Assembly (NCBI RefSeq): GCF_000020605.1
Contig: NC_012781.1
Location: 1,551,501-1,615,500 of the forward strand
Source of the DNA: Agathobacter rectalis ATCC 33656
GTDB lineage: Bacteria > Bacillota > Clostridia > Lachnospirales > Lachnospiraceae
DNA: 64,000 nucleotides
Direction: 5' to 3'
The notes beneath the pieces were generated by a model. That model was not told the origin of the DNA and searched no databases. It saw only the letters and a list, made by a program, of their open reading frames with translations. A program made the position numbers and the translations under genes. Numbering within the stretch: the stretch's first letter is position 1; each line of letters opens with the position of its first letter. Below, one piece after another: positions 9,392 through 18,316 of this stretch.

Positions 9392-9943
9392 ATGAGAATA
9401 ATAGCAGGAACGGCGAGAAGCCTCCCTCTAAAGACTATCGAGGGAAAAGATACAAGACCGACTACTGACAAGACGAAGGAGACTCTTTTTAATGTCATGC
9501 AGTTTGATGTTCCCGGAGCATATTTTTTAGATCTGTTTGCGGGAAGCGGACAGATAGGACTTGAAGCGTTAAGCCGCGGTGCAGCCTATGCTGTATTTGT
9601 GGAAAATTCAAGAAAAGCTGCTTCATGCATCGAGGACAATATCCATTTTACAAAGTTTGATAAAGTCTCAAGGCTTATGATGACGGATGCTGTCACGGCA
9701 GTACGTACTCTTGAGGGCAAATACAAATTTGATATCGTGTTTATGGACCCGCCATACAATAAGGAGCTTGAAAAGGAAGTGCTTATTACACTTTCGGACA
9801 GCGATATATTAAAGGATGATACACTTATCGTGGTTGAGGCTTCAAACGATACTGATTTTGATTATCTCACAGAGCTTGGCTATGAGATAGTCAAAGAAAA
9901 AATTTATAAGACAAACAAGCATGTTTTCATAAAGCGTGCATAG
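9392..9943 (+). CDS. rsmD: 16S rRNA (guanine(966)-N(2))-methyltransferase RsmD
   Basis: 183 aa. SAM-dependent methyltransferase of small-subunit rRNA. N-terminal [13 protein letters not shown] and [16 protein letters not shown]-binding [18 protein letters not shown] near residue 48, and the N-methyltransferase catalytic motif DPPY near 125. RBS GGGAG lies 8 nt before the start. coaD follows, as in B. subtilis (ylbH-coaD-ylbJ). Confidence 0.95.
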
Positions 9944-9953
9944 GAGATACAAT

Positions 9954-10439
9954 ATGAAGGTAGGAATTTATCCGGGAAGCTTTGATCCGGTGACATTTGG
10001 ACACCTGGATATAATAGAGCGTTCAGCAAAAATAGTTGACGAGCTGGTTGTCGGAGTACTCAATAATAGTGCAAAAAACTCGTTGTTTTCTTTGGAAGAA
10101 CGTGTTAGTATGATAAAGGAAATGACAGCACATATACCAAACGTTAGGGTAGGGTGCTTCGAAGGACTTTTAGTTGATTATATGAAGAAAATCAATGCAA
10201 CAATCATAATAAGAGGATTGCGTGCAGTGACAGATTTTGAGTATGAGCTGCAGATTGCACAGGCTAACGGAGTGCAGAATCCGGAAATAGAGACGGTTTT
10301 TCTCACTTCTAGCCTCAATTATTCATATTTAAGCTCTACAATTGTCAAGGAATTTGCATCATACGGAGGAGATATATCAAAGTTCGTACCTGAACAGTTC
10401 ATTGATAGAATTTATGCCAAATACAATATTACCAGGTAA
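9954..10439 (+). CDS. coaD: Phosphopantetheine adenylyltransferase
   Basis: 161 aa. Start moved to the ATG at 9954, which follows TAGGAG at the rsmD stop and gives [21 protein letters not shown]. It transfers AMP from ATP to 4'-phosphopantetheine in coenzyme A synthesis. The nucleotidyltransferase (T/H)xGH motif is TFGH, and the second motif ending in SSTIVKE is present ([11 protein letters not shown]). Length is normal for the family. Confidence 0.96.
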
Positions 10440-10452
10440 GGAGACAGTATTT

Positions 10453-11109
10453 ATGAGCAGTAAAATGGAACAGATTATTGAAGAAATCGAAGATTATATT
10501 GATGGCTGCAAGCCGTCACCTATTTCAAGAAACAAGATTCTTGTCAATCGTGAACAGTTAGAGGAGCTTCTTTCAGAGCTTCGTACAAAGACCCCTGAGG
10601 AGGTCAAGAGATATCAGAAGATCATCAGCAATAAGGAGGCTATCCTTGCTGATGCACAGGCGAAGGCTGATCAGATAATCGCGCAGGCTCAGATTCAGAC
10701 AAATGAGCTTGTCAGTGAGCATCAGATTATGCAGCAGGCATATGCTCAGGCGAATGAGGTAGTGCAGATTGCAACAAAGCAGGCACAGGAGATACTTGAT
10801 AGTGCCACAAACGAAGCAAATAATCTCAGAATGAGTGCCATGGCATATACGGACAGCCAGCTTAAGAGCATTGAGGACATCTTAACAGGCTCTATTGAGA
10901 CTTCAAAGGCCAGATATGACAGCCTTATAAGTTCACTGCAGCAGTTTGAGGATGTTGTTGCAGCAAACAGAGCAGAGCTTTTCCCACCGGAAGAGAATGG
11001 CGATGAAGCTGCAGGAGCAGAGTCGTCTGACAATGAGGCAACTTCAGATACATCTGATGATGATATAGAAATCACCAATATTTCCGATTCAGATGAGGAT
11101 GCGAAATAG
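10453..11109 (+). CDS. Conserved coiled-coil protein of unknown function
   Basis: 218 aa. The ATG at 10453 follows AAGGAG at the end of coaD, so the gene is part of the rsmD-coaD operon. No enzyme motif is recognised. An N-terminal segment (MSSKMEQIIEEIEDYIDGCK) precedes a long Ala/Gln/Glu-rich helix (about 55-190) with heptad character, resembling ATPase stalk subunits or DivIVA-type scaffolds in composition. The last 45 residues are acidic, Ser/Asp-rich and probably disordered. No signal peptide or membrane segment. A cytoplasmic structural or division-related role is only a guess. Its 3' end overlaps convergent ylbJ by 21 nt. Confidence 0.75.
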   Translation: MSSKMEQIIEEIEDYIDGCKPSPISRNKILVNREQLEELLSELRTKTPEEVKRYQKIISNKEAILADAQAKADQIIAQAQIQTNELVSEHQIMQQAYAQANEVVQIATKQAQEILDSATNEANNLRMSAMAYTDSQLKSIEDILTGSIETSKARYDSLISSLQQFEDVVAANRAELFPPEENGDEAAGAESSDNEATSDTSDDDIEITNISDSDEDAK

Positions 11110-12003
11110 GATAATACATAACAGGCATGAGAGTATGCTCATGGCTGCCTTAAGCAGTATGTATCTGTAAAGCCTAAAGCCTGTATCCCGGAATATTGAT
11201 TTGGTCTGGACCATGCATGATACACCGCCAAATGACAGAAGTGCAATGCACAGCACAATTGACAGGGTGCGTGGAATGCATAGACCGCAGACTATGCCGA
11301 TACCGTTTGTGGTTTCAAAAAAGGCACCTATTATGTCTGCCGACAGTGGCATGCTGCAGTCAGCCTTTTGGGCAATGGTCTGTGGGATACGTGAGACTAT
11401 AGAGAACAATACAATATATCCACAGAGTTTTATAAGGGTTTCAAACCCTTTCATTATTCCGGCATCAACGATTTGCATGTTAAGCTTAAATCCTTGAGCC
11501 GGGATTTTTTGTGTTAAGCTTTTGTTTTTGTTAATCGAAAGCATAGCTATCATTCCTATAGCAGATGGCAGATAAAGTGACACAAGATAAATGCTATAGT
11601 GGCTGCATATGTTAAGTTGCTCGGACAGTGCATAGGTAATGATAAAGGGAAGGCTGAAATGGTTTGCCAGTGCACTCAGTATTTCTCTGTGATTTTTATC
11701 TATGTATCCTTTGGAACAAAAATCTGCTGTGAGCTTTGCTCCTATCGGGAATCCAAATATTATGCCTATTATGTATGTAAACAGCATGATATGCTTTTGG
11801 GGAATGTTTTGCAGCACATTTGTTGAGATAATCAGGTTAGATAAAATCGTAAATATAAATAGAAGCGGAAATATCTGGTTGAACCATAGCATTATGCCAG
11901 CTTTAGCGCACGTACTTACCTGTGCCGGAAACAATATGTAATAAATACAAAATAGCAGTATAAAAGCGATAAACAGTAATTTTTTAAGTTTGTTTTTACT
12001 CAT
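11089..12003 (-). CDS. ylbJ: YlbJ-like sporulation integral membrane protein (nucleoside recognition/gate domain)
   Basis: 304 aa polytopic membrane protein with an N-terminal helix (LLFIAFILLFCIYYILF) and about seven further hydrophobic segments. The GFPIGAKLTADFCSKG stretch and the FGGVSCMVQTKSIFRDT stretch fit the paired Gate/nucleoside-recognition domains of YlbJ and SpmA/B proteins. Location beside rsmD-coaD matches B. subtilis ylbJ, which is needed for sporulation. It is shorter than Bacillus YlbJ (about 400 aa), and the start has no strong RBS, so the N-terminus is uncertain. Confidence 0.7.
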   Translation of the reverse strand: MSKNKLKKLLFIAFILLFCIYYILFPAQVSTCAKAGIMLWFNQIFPLLFIFTILSNLIISTNVLQNIPQKHIMLFTYIIGIIFGFPIGAKLTADFCSKGYIDKNHREILSALANHFSLPFIITYALSEQLNICSHYSIYLVSLYLPSAIGMIAMLSINKNKSLTQKIPAQGFKLNMQIVDAGIMKGFETLIKLCGYIVLFSIVSRIPQTIAQKADCSMPLSADIIGAFFETTNGIGIVCGLCIPRTLSIVLCIALLSFGGVSCMVQTKSIFRDTGFRLYRYILLKAAMSILSCLLCIILFRILI

Positions 12004-12033
12004 GTGACAGTATATGTGGAGAGAAATATCAAT

Positions 12034-12756
12034 ATGATTCGATTAGATAAATTTTTATCAGAGATGGGGCTTGGCACACGCTCTGAGGTAAAAAAGCTTA
12101 TAAAGACCGGACAGATAGCCATAAATGGCACTGTGGCCGCAAAGCCTGAGACAAAGGTAGATACTGATGCCGACGAGGTATCAGTTAACGGCAGAATAGT
12201 TAAGTATCAAAGGTATGAGTATTACCTGTTTAATAAGCCCTCAGGCTGTGTTTCTGCGACCTGTGATAATGTGCATGATACCGTCATGGACTATATCACG
12301 GATGCTGTGCATGATGATCTGTTTCCTGTCGGAAGGCTTGATATAGACACGGAGGGGCTTTTACTTATCACAAATGATGGAGCGCTTTCGCACGAGCTCC
12401 TAAGTCCTTCAAAGCACGTGGCAAAGACTTACTACGCACGTATTGATGGTGAGGTGACTTTGGATGATATCATCAGGTTTAAAGAGGGCATTGATATAGG
12501 TGAGGAAAAACCTACAAAGCCTGCGGAGCTTGTTATTAAAAAAAGCGGCAGCGTATCCGAGATTGAGCTTACGATAACAGAAGGAAAGTTCCATCAGGTC
12601 AAGCGGATGTTTGAGGCGCTTGGAAAGAGGGTAATCTATTTAAAGAGAATATCCATGGGACCGCTTAAGCTGCCTGATGACCTTAAAACAGGGACTTACA
12701 GAGCTTTGACACAGGCTGAAACGGATATGCTTATGCAGATAAAATCCGGCAAATAA
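12034..12756 (+). CDS. rsuA: 16S rRNA pseudouridine synthase, RsuA family
   Basis: 240 aa from the ATG at 12034 (GGAGAG upstream); the GTG at 12004 is a poorer choice. N-terminal S4 RNA-binding domain (MIRLDKFLSEMGLGTRSE), then the catalytic domain with VGRLDIDTEGLLLITNDG containing the catalytic Asp. The FHQVKRMFEALG motif is typical of the RsuA/RluB/RluE subgroup. Likely makes a pseudouridine in 16S rRNA (position 516 in E. coli RsuA); the exact target is inferred. Confidence 0.88.
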   Translation: MIRLDKFLSEMGLGTRSEVKKLIKTGQIAINGTVAAKPETKVDTDADEVSVNGRIVKYQRYEYYLFNKPSGCVSATCDNVHDTVMDYITDAVHDDLFPVGRLDIDTEGLLLITNDGALSHELLSPSKHVAKTYYARIDGEVTLDDIIRFKEGIDIGEEKPTKPAELVIKKSGSVSEIELTITEGKFHQVKRMFEALGKRVIYLKRISMGPLKLPDDLKTGTYRALTQAETDMLMQIKSGK

Positions 12757-12782
12757 AATAATTTTTAATTATGAGGTATGAT

Positions 12783-14783
12783 ATGAGTAATGGTTTTTTA
12801 CCAATTTCAAAACAGGATATGATAGATGAGGGCATTGAGCAGCTTGATTTTGTGTATGTCTGCGGTGATGCATATGTGGATCATCCGTCCTTTGGACATG
12901 CAATAATTGCAAGGCTGCTGCAGGCACATGGCTATACGGTCGGCATCATTTCACAGCCCGACTGGAAGGATGATGAGTCTATATCCATACTCGGAGTGCC
13001 GCGCCTTGGCTTTTTGGTTTCGGCAGGTAATATGGACTCCATGGTAAACCATTATTCGGTTTCAAAGAAAAGAAGAGCAAAGGATTCATTTACACCGGGT
13101 GGCGTGATGGGAAAGAGACCTGATTATGCGACCGTTGTGTACTGTAACCTGATACGCCATACTTATAAAAAAATCCCTATCATAATAGGCGGCATCGAGG
13201 CGAGCCTTAGGCGCATGGCACATTATGATTACTGGTCAAATAAAGTCAAGCGCTCGATTCTTTTAGATTCCGGTGCGGATCTCATCTCATATGGCATGGG
13301 AGAAAGAAGCATCATCGAGATAGCGGATGCGCTTGCCAGTGGTATGGATGTAAAGGATATCACGTTTATAGATGGTACCGTGTTTAAGACAAAGGACAGG
13401 GATATCATATATGATGCGATTGAGCTTCCGGATTATGACGTTATAAAAGAGGACAAGAGGGAGTTTGCAAGGAGCTTTTACATACAGTACTGCAATACTG
13501 ATCCTTTCTGCGCAAAGAGGCTCATAGAGCCGTATGACAACTCTACGCTTGTGGTGCAGAATCCGCCGCAAAAGCCACTGTCGCAGGAGGAGATGGATGA
13601 GGTATATGCGCTTCCTTATATGAGGACTTATCACCCAAGCTACGAGGAGGCAGGAGGAGTGCCTGCGATAAGCGAGGTGAAGTTTTCTCTTATCAGCAAC
13701 AGAGGCTGCTTTGGAGGCTGTAACTTCTGTGCTCTGACCTTCCATCAGGGCAGGATAATCCAGACAAGAAGTCATGAGTCAATCATAGAAGAGGCAAAGC
13801 TTATCACACAGGATAAGGACTTTAAGGGCTATATCCATGATGTTGGTGGTCCTACAGCCAATTTCAGGCAGCCGGCATGTAAAAAGCAGCTCACAAGGGG
13901 TGCATGTCCTACAAAGCAGTGTCTGTTTCCTAAGCCGTGCAATAACCTGATTGTTGACCACAGCGACTATATACAGCTGCTTAGAGAGCTTCGTGCACTG
14001 CCAAAGGTAAAAAAGGTGTTTATCCGCTCAGGTATCAGGTTTGACTATCTGATGTATGACAAAGACAAGACATTTCTTCGTGAGCTGTGTGAGTATCATG
14101 TCAGCGGACAGCTCAAGGTAGCTCCGGAGCATATCTCCAATGCTGTTTTGAGCAGGCTTGGAAAGCCGAGTGTAGAGGTATACAACAGCTTTGTGAAGGC
14201 ATACAAGGATATGAATAAAAAGATAGGCAAGGAGCAGTATCTTGTGCCTTATCTCATGTCTTCACACCCGGGCTCAACGCTTAAGGAAGCGATAGAGCTT
14301 GCGGAGTATCTGCGCGATCTGGGATATATGCCTGAGCAGGTGCAGGATTTCTATCCGACACCGTCTACCATCTCTACATGCATGTACTATACAGGGCTTG
14401 ACCCGGCGACACTTAAGCCGGTGTATGTCACAACTAACCCGCATGAGAAGGCTATGCAGAGGGCACTCATCCAGTACCGCAATCCAAAGAACTACGATCT
14501 CGTGCACGAGGCACTTGTGAAGGCCGGCAGGGAGGACTTAATCGGATTTGACAAAAAGTGCCTGATAAAGCCTAGGAAAATGCATACTGATGGCGGCTGG
14601 GACAAAAAAACTTCTAAGTCTGATAAAAATTCAAACAGCAGCTATGGCAGCGGCAAGAATGCAGGTGTAAGGAAAAACTTGAAAAATGCAACAGAGCGAG
14701 GGAAAAACGCAAGCGGAAGTAACACCGCAGGCACAGCGCACAAAAAGAAAACAATCAGAAACGTCCACAAGAAGAAAAGATAA
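12783..14783 (+). CDS. YgiQ family radical SAM protein
   Basis: 666 aa. The in-frame ATG at 12783 sits behind GAGGT; a more upstream ATG at 12771 overlaps that RBS. Large radical SAM protein of unknown substrate. N-terminal domain with [18 protein letters not shown], radical SAM cluster [19 protein letters not shown] around 305-325, further Cys residues ([17 protein letters not shown]), and [17 protein letters not shown]. The C-terminal 60 residues are a Lys/Ser/Gly-rich basic tail, probably disordered and RNA-binding-like. It sits between two pseudouridine synthase genes, hinting at an RNA-linked role (inference). Confidence 0.9.
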   Translation: MSNGFLPISKQDMIDEGIEQLDFVYVCGDAYVDHPSFGHAIIARLLQAHGYTVGIISQPDWKDDESISILGVPRLGFLVSAGNMDSMVNHYSVSKKRRAKDSFTPGGVMGKRPDYATVVYCNLIRHTYKKIPIIIGGIEASLRRMAHYDYWSNKVKRSILLDSGADLISYGMGERSIIEIADALASGMDVKDITFIDGTVFKTKDRDIIYDAIELPDYDVIKEDKREFARSFYIQYCNTDPFCAKRLIEPYDNSTLVVQNPPQKPLSQEEMDEVYALPYMRTYHPSYEEAGGVPAISEVKFSLISNRGCFGGCNFCALTFHQGRIIQTRSHESIIEEAKLITQDKDFKGYIHDVGGPTANFRQPACKKQLTRGACPTKQCLFPKPCNNLIVDHSDYIQLLRELRALPKVKKVFIRSGIRFDYLMYDKDKTFLRELCEYHVSGQLKVAPEHISNAVLSRLGKPSVEVYNSFVKAYKDMNKKIGKEQYLVPYLMSSHPGSTLKEAIELAEYLRDLGYMPEQVQDFYPTPSTISTCMYYTGLDPATLKPVYVTTNPHEKAMQRALIQYRNPKNYDLVHEALVKAGREDLIGFDKKCLIKPRKMHTDGGWDKKTSKSDKNSNSSYGSGKNAGVRKNLKNATERGKNASGSNTAGTAHKKKTIRNVHKKKR

Positions 14784-14792
14784 ATAAAGACT

Positions 14793-15767
14793 ATGAAAGA
14801 ATTTAAAGCTGGTAAAAACGAGGCAGGCCAGAGGCTTGACAAATACCTTAAAAAGATACTTCCAAACGCATCCATGGGCTTTATTTACAAGATGCTCAGG
14901 AAGAAGAACATAAAACTGAATGATAAGAAAGCGTCAGGCACAGAAATTGTGTCAGTTGACGACAAAATCAAGATTTTTCTGTCAGATGATACATTTGCTA
15001 AGTTTTCCGTCAATGAGGACAGACTGATGAAGGACTTTAAGGCACTTAGTGCACTAAAGCCTGACGGACTTGGTGTGGTATACGAGGATGATGACATACT
15101 GGCTGCAAACAAGCCCGTCAATATGCTGTCGCAGAAATCAAAGGAGACTGATATTTCTGCAAACGAAAGGCTTATCGGATACCTGATAAAAGAGGGAAAG
15201 CTTGATTTTGACACATATAAGAGCTTTAAGCCATCGGTGTGCAACCGCCTGGACAGAAATACATCGGGGCTGATTCTGATGGGTAAATCGCTTCATGGAC
15301 TGCAGTACCTGTCACAGGTGCTTAAGGCCAGAACCGCAGAAAAGTATTATATGGCGCTTGTTGCAGGAGAGGTTGATGAGCCTATGACCATAGAGGGCTT
15401 TCTGACAAAGGATGAGGCTGTAAATAAGGTGCAGATAACCAGGGAGCCCATAAGTGATGAATCACTGCCAATAAAGACTGCCTACAGGCCTCTTAAGACA
15501 ATTGATATGAGTGCTTCGTGCCATAAAGCAACTCTTCTTGAGGTGCATCTGATTACCGGAAGAAGCCATCAGATCAGGGCACATCTGTCATCGATTGGTC
15601 ATCCGATCATAGGTGATATAAAGTATGGTGATAGAAGGATTAATGCTTTTTACAAAGAAAATTATCATGTGACCAGCCAGCTTTTGCATGCGCACCATGT
15701 GATTTTGCCTGATGGCAGATATATAGAGGCGGCTTTGCCTGACATATGGAGCAGGGTGGGGCTTTAA
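14793..15767 (+). CDS. RluA/RluC-family pseudouridine synthase
   Basis: 324 aa. S4 domain at the N-terminus (KNEAGQRLDKYLKKILPNAS) and a RluA-type catalytic domain with NRLDRNTSGLILMGKS, where the Asp is catalytic. Also ITGRSHQIRAHLSSIGHPIIGDIKYG near the C-terminus. The insertion between S4 and catalytic domains and the AANKPVNMLSQKS motif resemble RluC-like clostridial paralogs. It is a second RluA-class enzyme besides the RluD-like gene at 57725. Target uridines cannot be told from sequence. Confidence 0.88.
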   Translation: MKEFKAGKNEAGQRLDKYLKKILPNASMGFIYKMLRKKNIKLNDKKASGTEIVSVDDKIKIFLSDDTFAKFSVNEDRLMKDFKALSALKPDGLGVVYEDDDILAANKPVNMLSQKSKETDISANERLIGYLIKEGKLDFDTYKSFKPSVCNRLDRNTSGLILMGKSLHGLQYLSQVLKARTAEKYYMALVAGEVDEPMTIEGFLTKDEAVNKVQITREPISDESLPIKTAYRPLKTIDMSASCHKATLLEVHLITGRSHQIRAHLSSIGHPIIGDIKYGDRRINAFYKENYHVTSQLLHAHHVILPDGRYIEAALPDIWSRVGL

Positions 15768-15826
15768 ACCCGTCATTATTTACTTTACATCGCATAGCTT
15801 ACAGTATTAAGGAAGATAGAAACGAT

Positions 15827-16360
15827 ATGGCAACCTGGAATTCAAGAGGCTTAAGAGGCTCGACCTTAGAGGACATGATAAACAAGACAAATGAAAAATA
15901 CAGGGAGAACGGCCTGGCGCTCATACAAAAGATTCCCACTCCGATTACACCTATAAAGATGGAGCCGGAAACCAGACACATTACACTGGCTTATTTCGAG
16001 CAGAAGAGTACGGTTGACTATATTGGCGCTGTACAGGGAATCCCGGTATGCTTTGATGCAAAGGAATGTAATACCGACACGTTTCCCCTTGCCAATATAC
16101 ATGAGCATCAGGTAGAGTTTATGAGATGCTTTGAAAAACAGGATGGTGTTGCATTTATCCTTATATCGTACACACACAGGAACGAATACTATTATCTCAC
16201 ATTTAAAAAACTGACAGAATTCTGGGATAGAGCTGCAGAAGGCGGCAGAAAGAGCTTCCGCTATGAGGAGCTTGAGCCGGCATTTTTCCTCCCGGAGGTG
16301 CCCGGAATACTTGTGCCGTATCTGAACGCTCTTCAGCTTGACTTAAATTGCAGGGCTTGA
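15827..16360 (+). CDS. recU: Holliday junction resolvase RecU
   Basis: 177 aa from the ATG at 15827 (AAGGAAG about 12 nt upstream); the earlier in-frame codons overlap the rlu gene and are unlikely. RecU is the Firmicutes structure-specific endonuclease that cleaves four-way junctions in recombination and segregation. Seen: RGSTLEDMINKTNEKYRENGLALI nuclease N-terminus, KSTVDYIGAVQGIPVCFDAKE catalytic core with Asp and the E-x-K-like acidic residues, and HEHQVEFM. The usual neighbour ponA is not adjacent. The gene ends inside the -35 box of the his promoter. Confidence 0.93.
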   Translation: MATWNSRGLRGSTLEDMINKTNEKYRENGLALIQKIPTPITPIKMEPETRHITLAYFEQKSTVDYIGAVQGIPVCFDAKECNTDTFPLANIHEHQVEFMRCFEKQDGVAFILISYTHRNEYYYLTFKKLTEFWDRAAEGGRKSFRYEELEPAFFLPEVPGILVPYLNALQLDLNCRA

Positions 16361-16397
16361 CAGTATTACTATCGTATGGTAGCATATTACCACGATA
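16357..16397 (+). promoter_or_regulatory. his operon promoter with overlapping dyad operator
   Basis: TTGACA (16357-16362) and TAGCAT (16380-16385) with 17-bp spacing. A dyad TATCGTATGGTA (16370-16381) / TACCACGATA (16388-16397), perfect apart from a short bulge, covers the -10. This looks like a repressor operator; a TrpR-like HisR/YerC regulator is known for his operons in Firmicutes, but the match is inferred, not tested. Confidence 0.6.
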
Positions 16398-16432
16398 ACA
16401 CTTTACTACAAGAAAGCGAGATTTTACAGATT

Positions 16433-17623
16433 ATGGAAAATCAATTATTACACACTCCGGACGGAGTAAGAGACATATATAACGGAGAATGCAAAAAAAA
16501 GCTGTATTTGCAGGATAAGCTGCACCGTACACTTTTAAAATACGGATATCATGATATCATGACACCTACGTTTGAGTTTTTTAATATTTTTGGAAGCGAT
16601 GTCGGAACAACCCCTTCAAAGGATTTATATAAGTTTTTTGACAAGGAGGGCAATACGCTTGTTCTTCGTCCTGATTTCACACCTTCTATTGCAAGAAGTG
16701 CGGCTAAGTACTATATAGAGGACGATATGCCTGTCAAGCTGTGTTATCTTGGCAATACTTTTATCAATTCATCGGATTATCAGGGCAGGCTCAAGGAAAG
16801 CACACAGTGCGGTGCAGAGCTGATAGGTGATGGCTCTATCTCTGCAGATGCCGAGATACTTTCGATGACGGTTGAGTCGATGCTTGAGAGCGGACTTAAG
16901 AATTTCCAGATTTCAGTCGGACATTCGCAGTTTTTTTACGGTCTCACAAAGGCAGCAGGGCTGTCAGGGGAGCAGGAGGAAAACCTAAAAGAGCTCATAG
17001 CAAATAAGAATTTCTTCGGTGTGGAGGAGTTTGTTGACAGTCTTTCGATGAACGACAAGCTAAGGAAGCTGTTTGGACTGTTAGACAATTTCGATTTACA
17101 GGATGAGCAGCTTATGGAGGCTTTAAAGCTTGCGGAGGGATATGATGAGATATTATCATCTATTGATACTCTGCTTAAGCTTAGAGAATATTTAAAGGCG
17201 TACGGCATCGAGAAATATATTTCGTATGAGCTTGGACTTATCAGTGACTACACATATTACACTGGTATCATTTTCCAGGGCTACACATATGGTACAGGAG
17301 AGCCTATTGTAAAGGGAGGCCGTTATGACAAGCTGCTTTCACACTTTGGAAAGGACGCTGCTGCAATCGGCTTTGCAATTGTTGTGGATCAGCTCATGGC
17401 AGCATTAAGCCGTCAGGATATTGATGTGCCTGTCATTGAGAATTCCTCACTTATAGTATTTGAGGAGGCTGCATACCATGCGGCAATCAAGCGCTCTATG
17501 GAGCTTCGAAGAGATGGGGTAAATACACAGATGGTGCTTAAGGACAAAAATAAAACGAAAGAGGACTATGCTTCATATGCGGTAGACAACCGTATAAACA
17601 GAGTTGAGTTTATAGAGGAATAA
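16433..17623 (+). CDS. hisZ: ATP phosphoribosyltransferase regulatory subunit HisZ
   Basis: 396 aa. The ATG at 16376 lies within the promoter/operator, so the ATG at 16433 (MENQLLHTPDGVRDI) is taken, though its RBS is weak. HisZ is a class II histidyl-tRNA synthetase paralog that lacks the anticodon domain and activates short-form HisG. Seen: class II motif 2 region VLRPDFTPSIAR, and GGRYDKLLSHFGKDAAAIGFAI as motif 3-like. Pairing with the short HisG immediately downstream (3 nt gap) confirms the role in the first step of histidine synthesis. Confidence 0.93.
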   Translation: MENQLLHTPDGVRDIYNGECKKKLYLQDKLHRTLLKYGYHDIMTPTFEFFNIFGSDVGTTPSKDLYKFFDKEGNTLVLRPDFTPSIARSAAKYYIEDDMPVKLCYLGNTFINSSDYQGRLKESTQCGAELIGDGSISADAEILSMTVESMLESGLKNFQISVGHSQFFYGLTKAAGLSGEQEENLKELIANKNFFGVEEFVDSLSMNDKLRKLFGLLDNFDLQDEQLMEALKLAEGYDEILSSIDTLLKLREYLKAYGIEKYISYELGLISDYTYYTGIIFQGYTYGTGEPIVKGGRYDKLLSHFGKDAAAIGFAIVVDQLMAALSRQDIDVPVIENSSLIVFEEAAYHAAIKRSMELRRDGVNTQMVLKDKNKTKEDYASYAVDNRINRVEFIEE

Positions 17624-17626
17624 AAG

Positions 17627-18274
17627 ATGAGTGATGACAGATATTTAACCTTTGCCCTGGGAAAGGGCAGACTTGCAAAAAAGACACTGCAGCTTTTTGA
17701 GCAGATAGGCATCACCTGTGAGGAGATGAAGGATCCGGATACCAGAAAGCTGATTTTCGTAAATGAGGAGCTTAAGCTTAGATTTTTCCTGGCAAAGGGA
17801 CCTGATGTGCCTACTTACGTGGAGTATGGCGCTGCCGATATCGGTGTGGTAGGAAAGGATACCATCCTCGAGGAGGGCAGAAATATATACGAGGTGCTTG
17901 ATTTAGGTTTTGGAAAATGCCGCATGTGTATATGCGGACCGGAGAGTGCAAGGGAGCTTTTACAGCATCATGAGCAGATAAGAGTTGCCACCAAGTATCC
18001 TCATATCGCAAAGGATTATTTCTACAATAAAAAGCATCAGACGGTAGAGATTATAAAGCTAAACGGCTCAATAGAGCTTGCTCCGATTGTTGGACTTTCA
18101 GAGGTGATTTGTGATATAGTAGAGACCGGAACTACACTTAAGGAGAACGGACTTACCGTACTTGAGGAGGTCTGTCCGCTGTCTGCGAGGGTTGTGGTAA
18201 ACCAGGTCAGCATGAAGATGGACAATGAGCGTATCACAAAGCTCATAAGTGATTTGAAGACTGTTATCAAATAG
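17627..18274 (+). CDS. hisG: ATP phosphoribosyltransferase, short form
   Basis: 215 aa, the short HisG that needs HisZ. It condenses ATP with PRPP to phosphoribosyl-ATP, the committed step of histidine synthesis. N-terminal LTFALGKGRLAKKTL, GAADIGVVGKD, and the PRPP-binding loop DIVETGTTLKENGL near 165-178. The C-terminal allosteric domain of long HisG is absent, as expected. RBS lies within the end of hisZ. Confidence 0.96.
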   Translation: MSDDRYLTFALGKGRLAKKTLQLFEQIGITCEEMKDPDTRKLIFVNEELKLRFFLAKGPDVPTYVEYGAADIGVVGKDTILEEGRNIYEVLDLGFGKCRMCICGPESARELLQHHEQIRVATKYPHIAKDYFYNKKHQTVEIIKLNGSIELAPIVGLSEVICDIVETGTTLKENGLTVLEEVCPLSARVVVNQVSMKMDNERITKLISDLKTVIK

Positions 18275-18316
18275 CGTATAATTTATATCAATACATGATT
18301 TTAGACGGAGGCTGTA

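Noticed and set aside
11196-11941. + strand ORFs opposite ylbJ
   Set aside because: No RBS, unusual composition, fully antisense to a good membrane protein gene.
16376-16432. Earlier ATG for hisZ
   Set aside because: It lies inside the -10/operator dyad, and the residues before MENQLLHTPDG are not HisZ-like.
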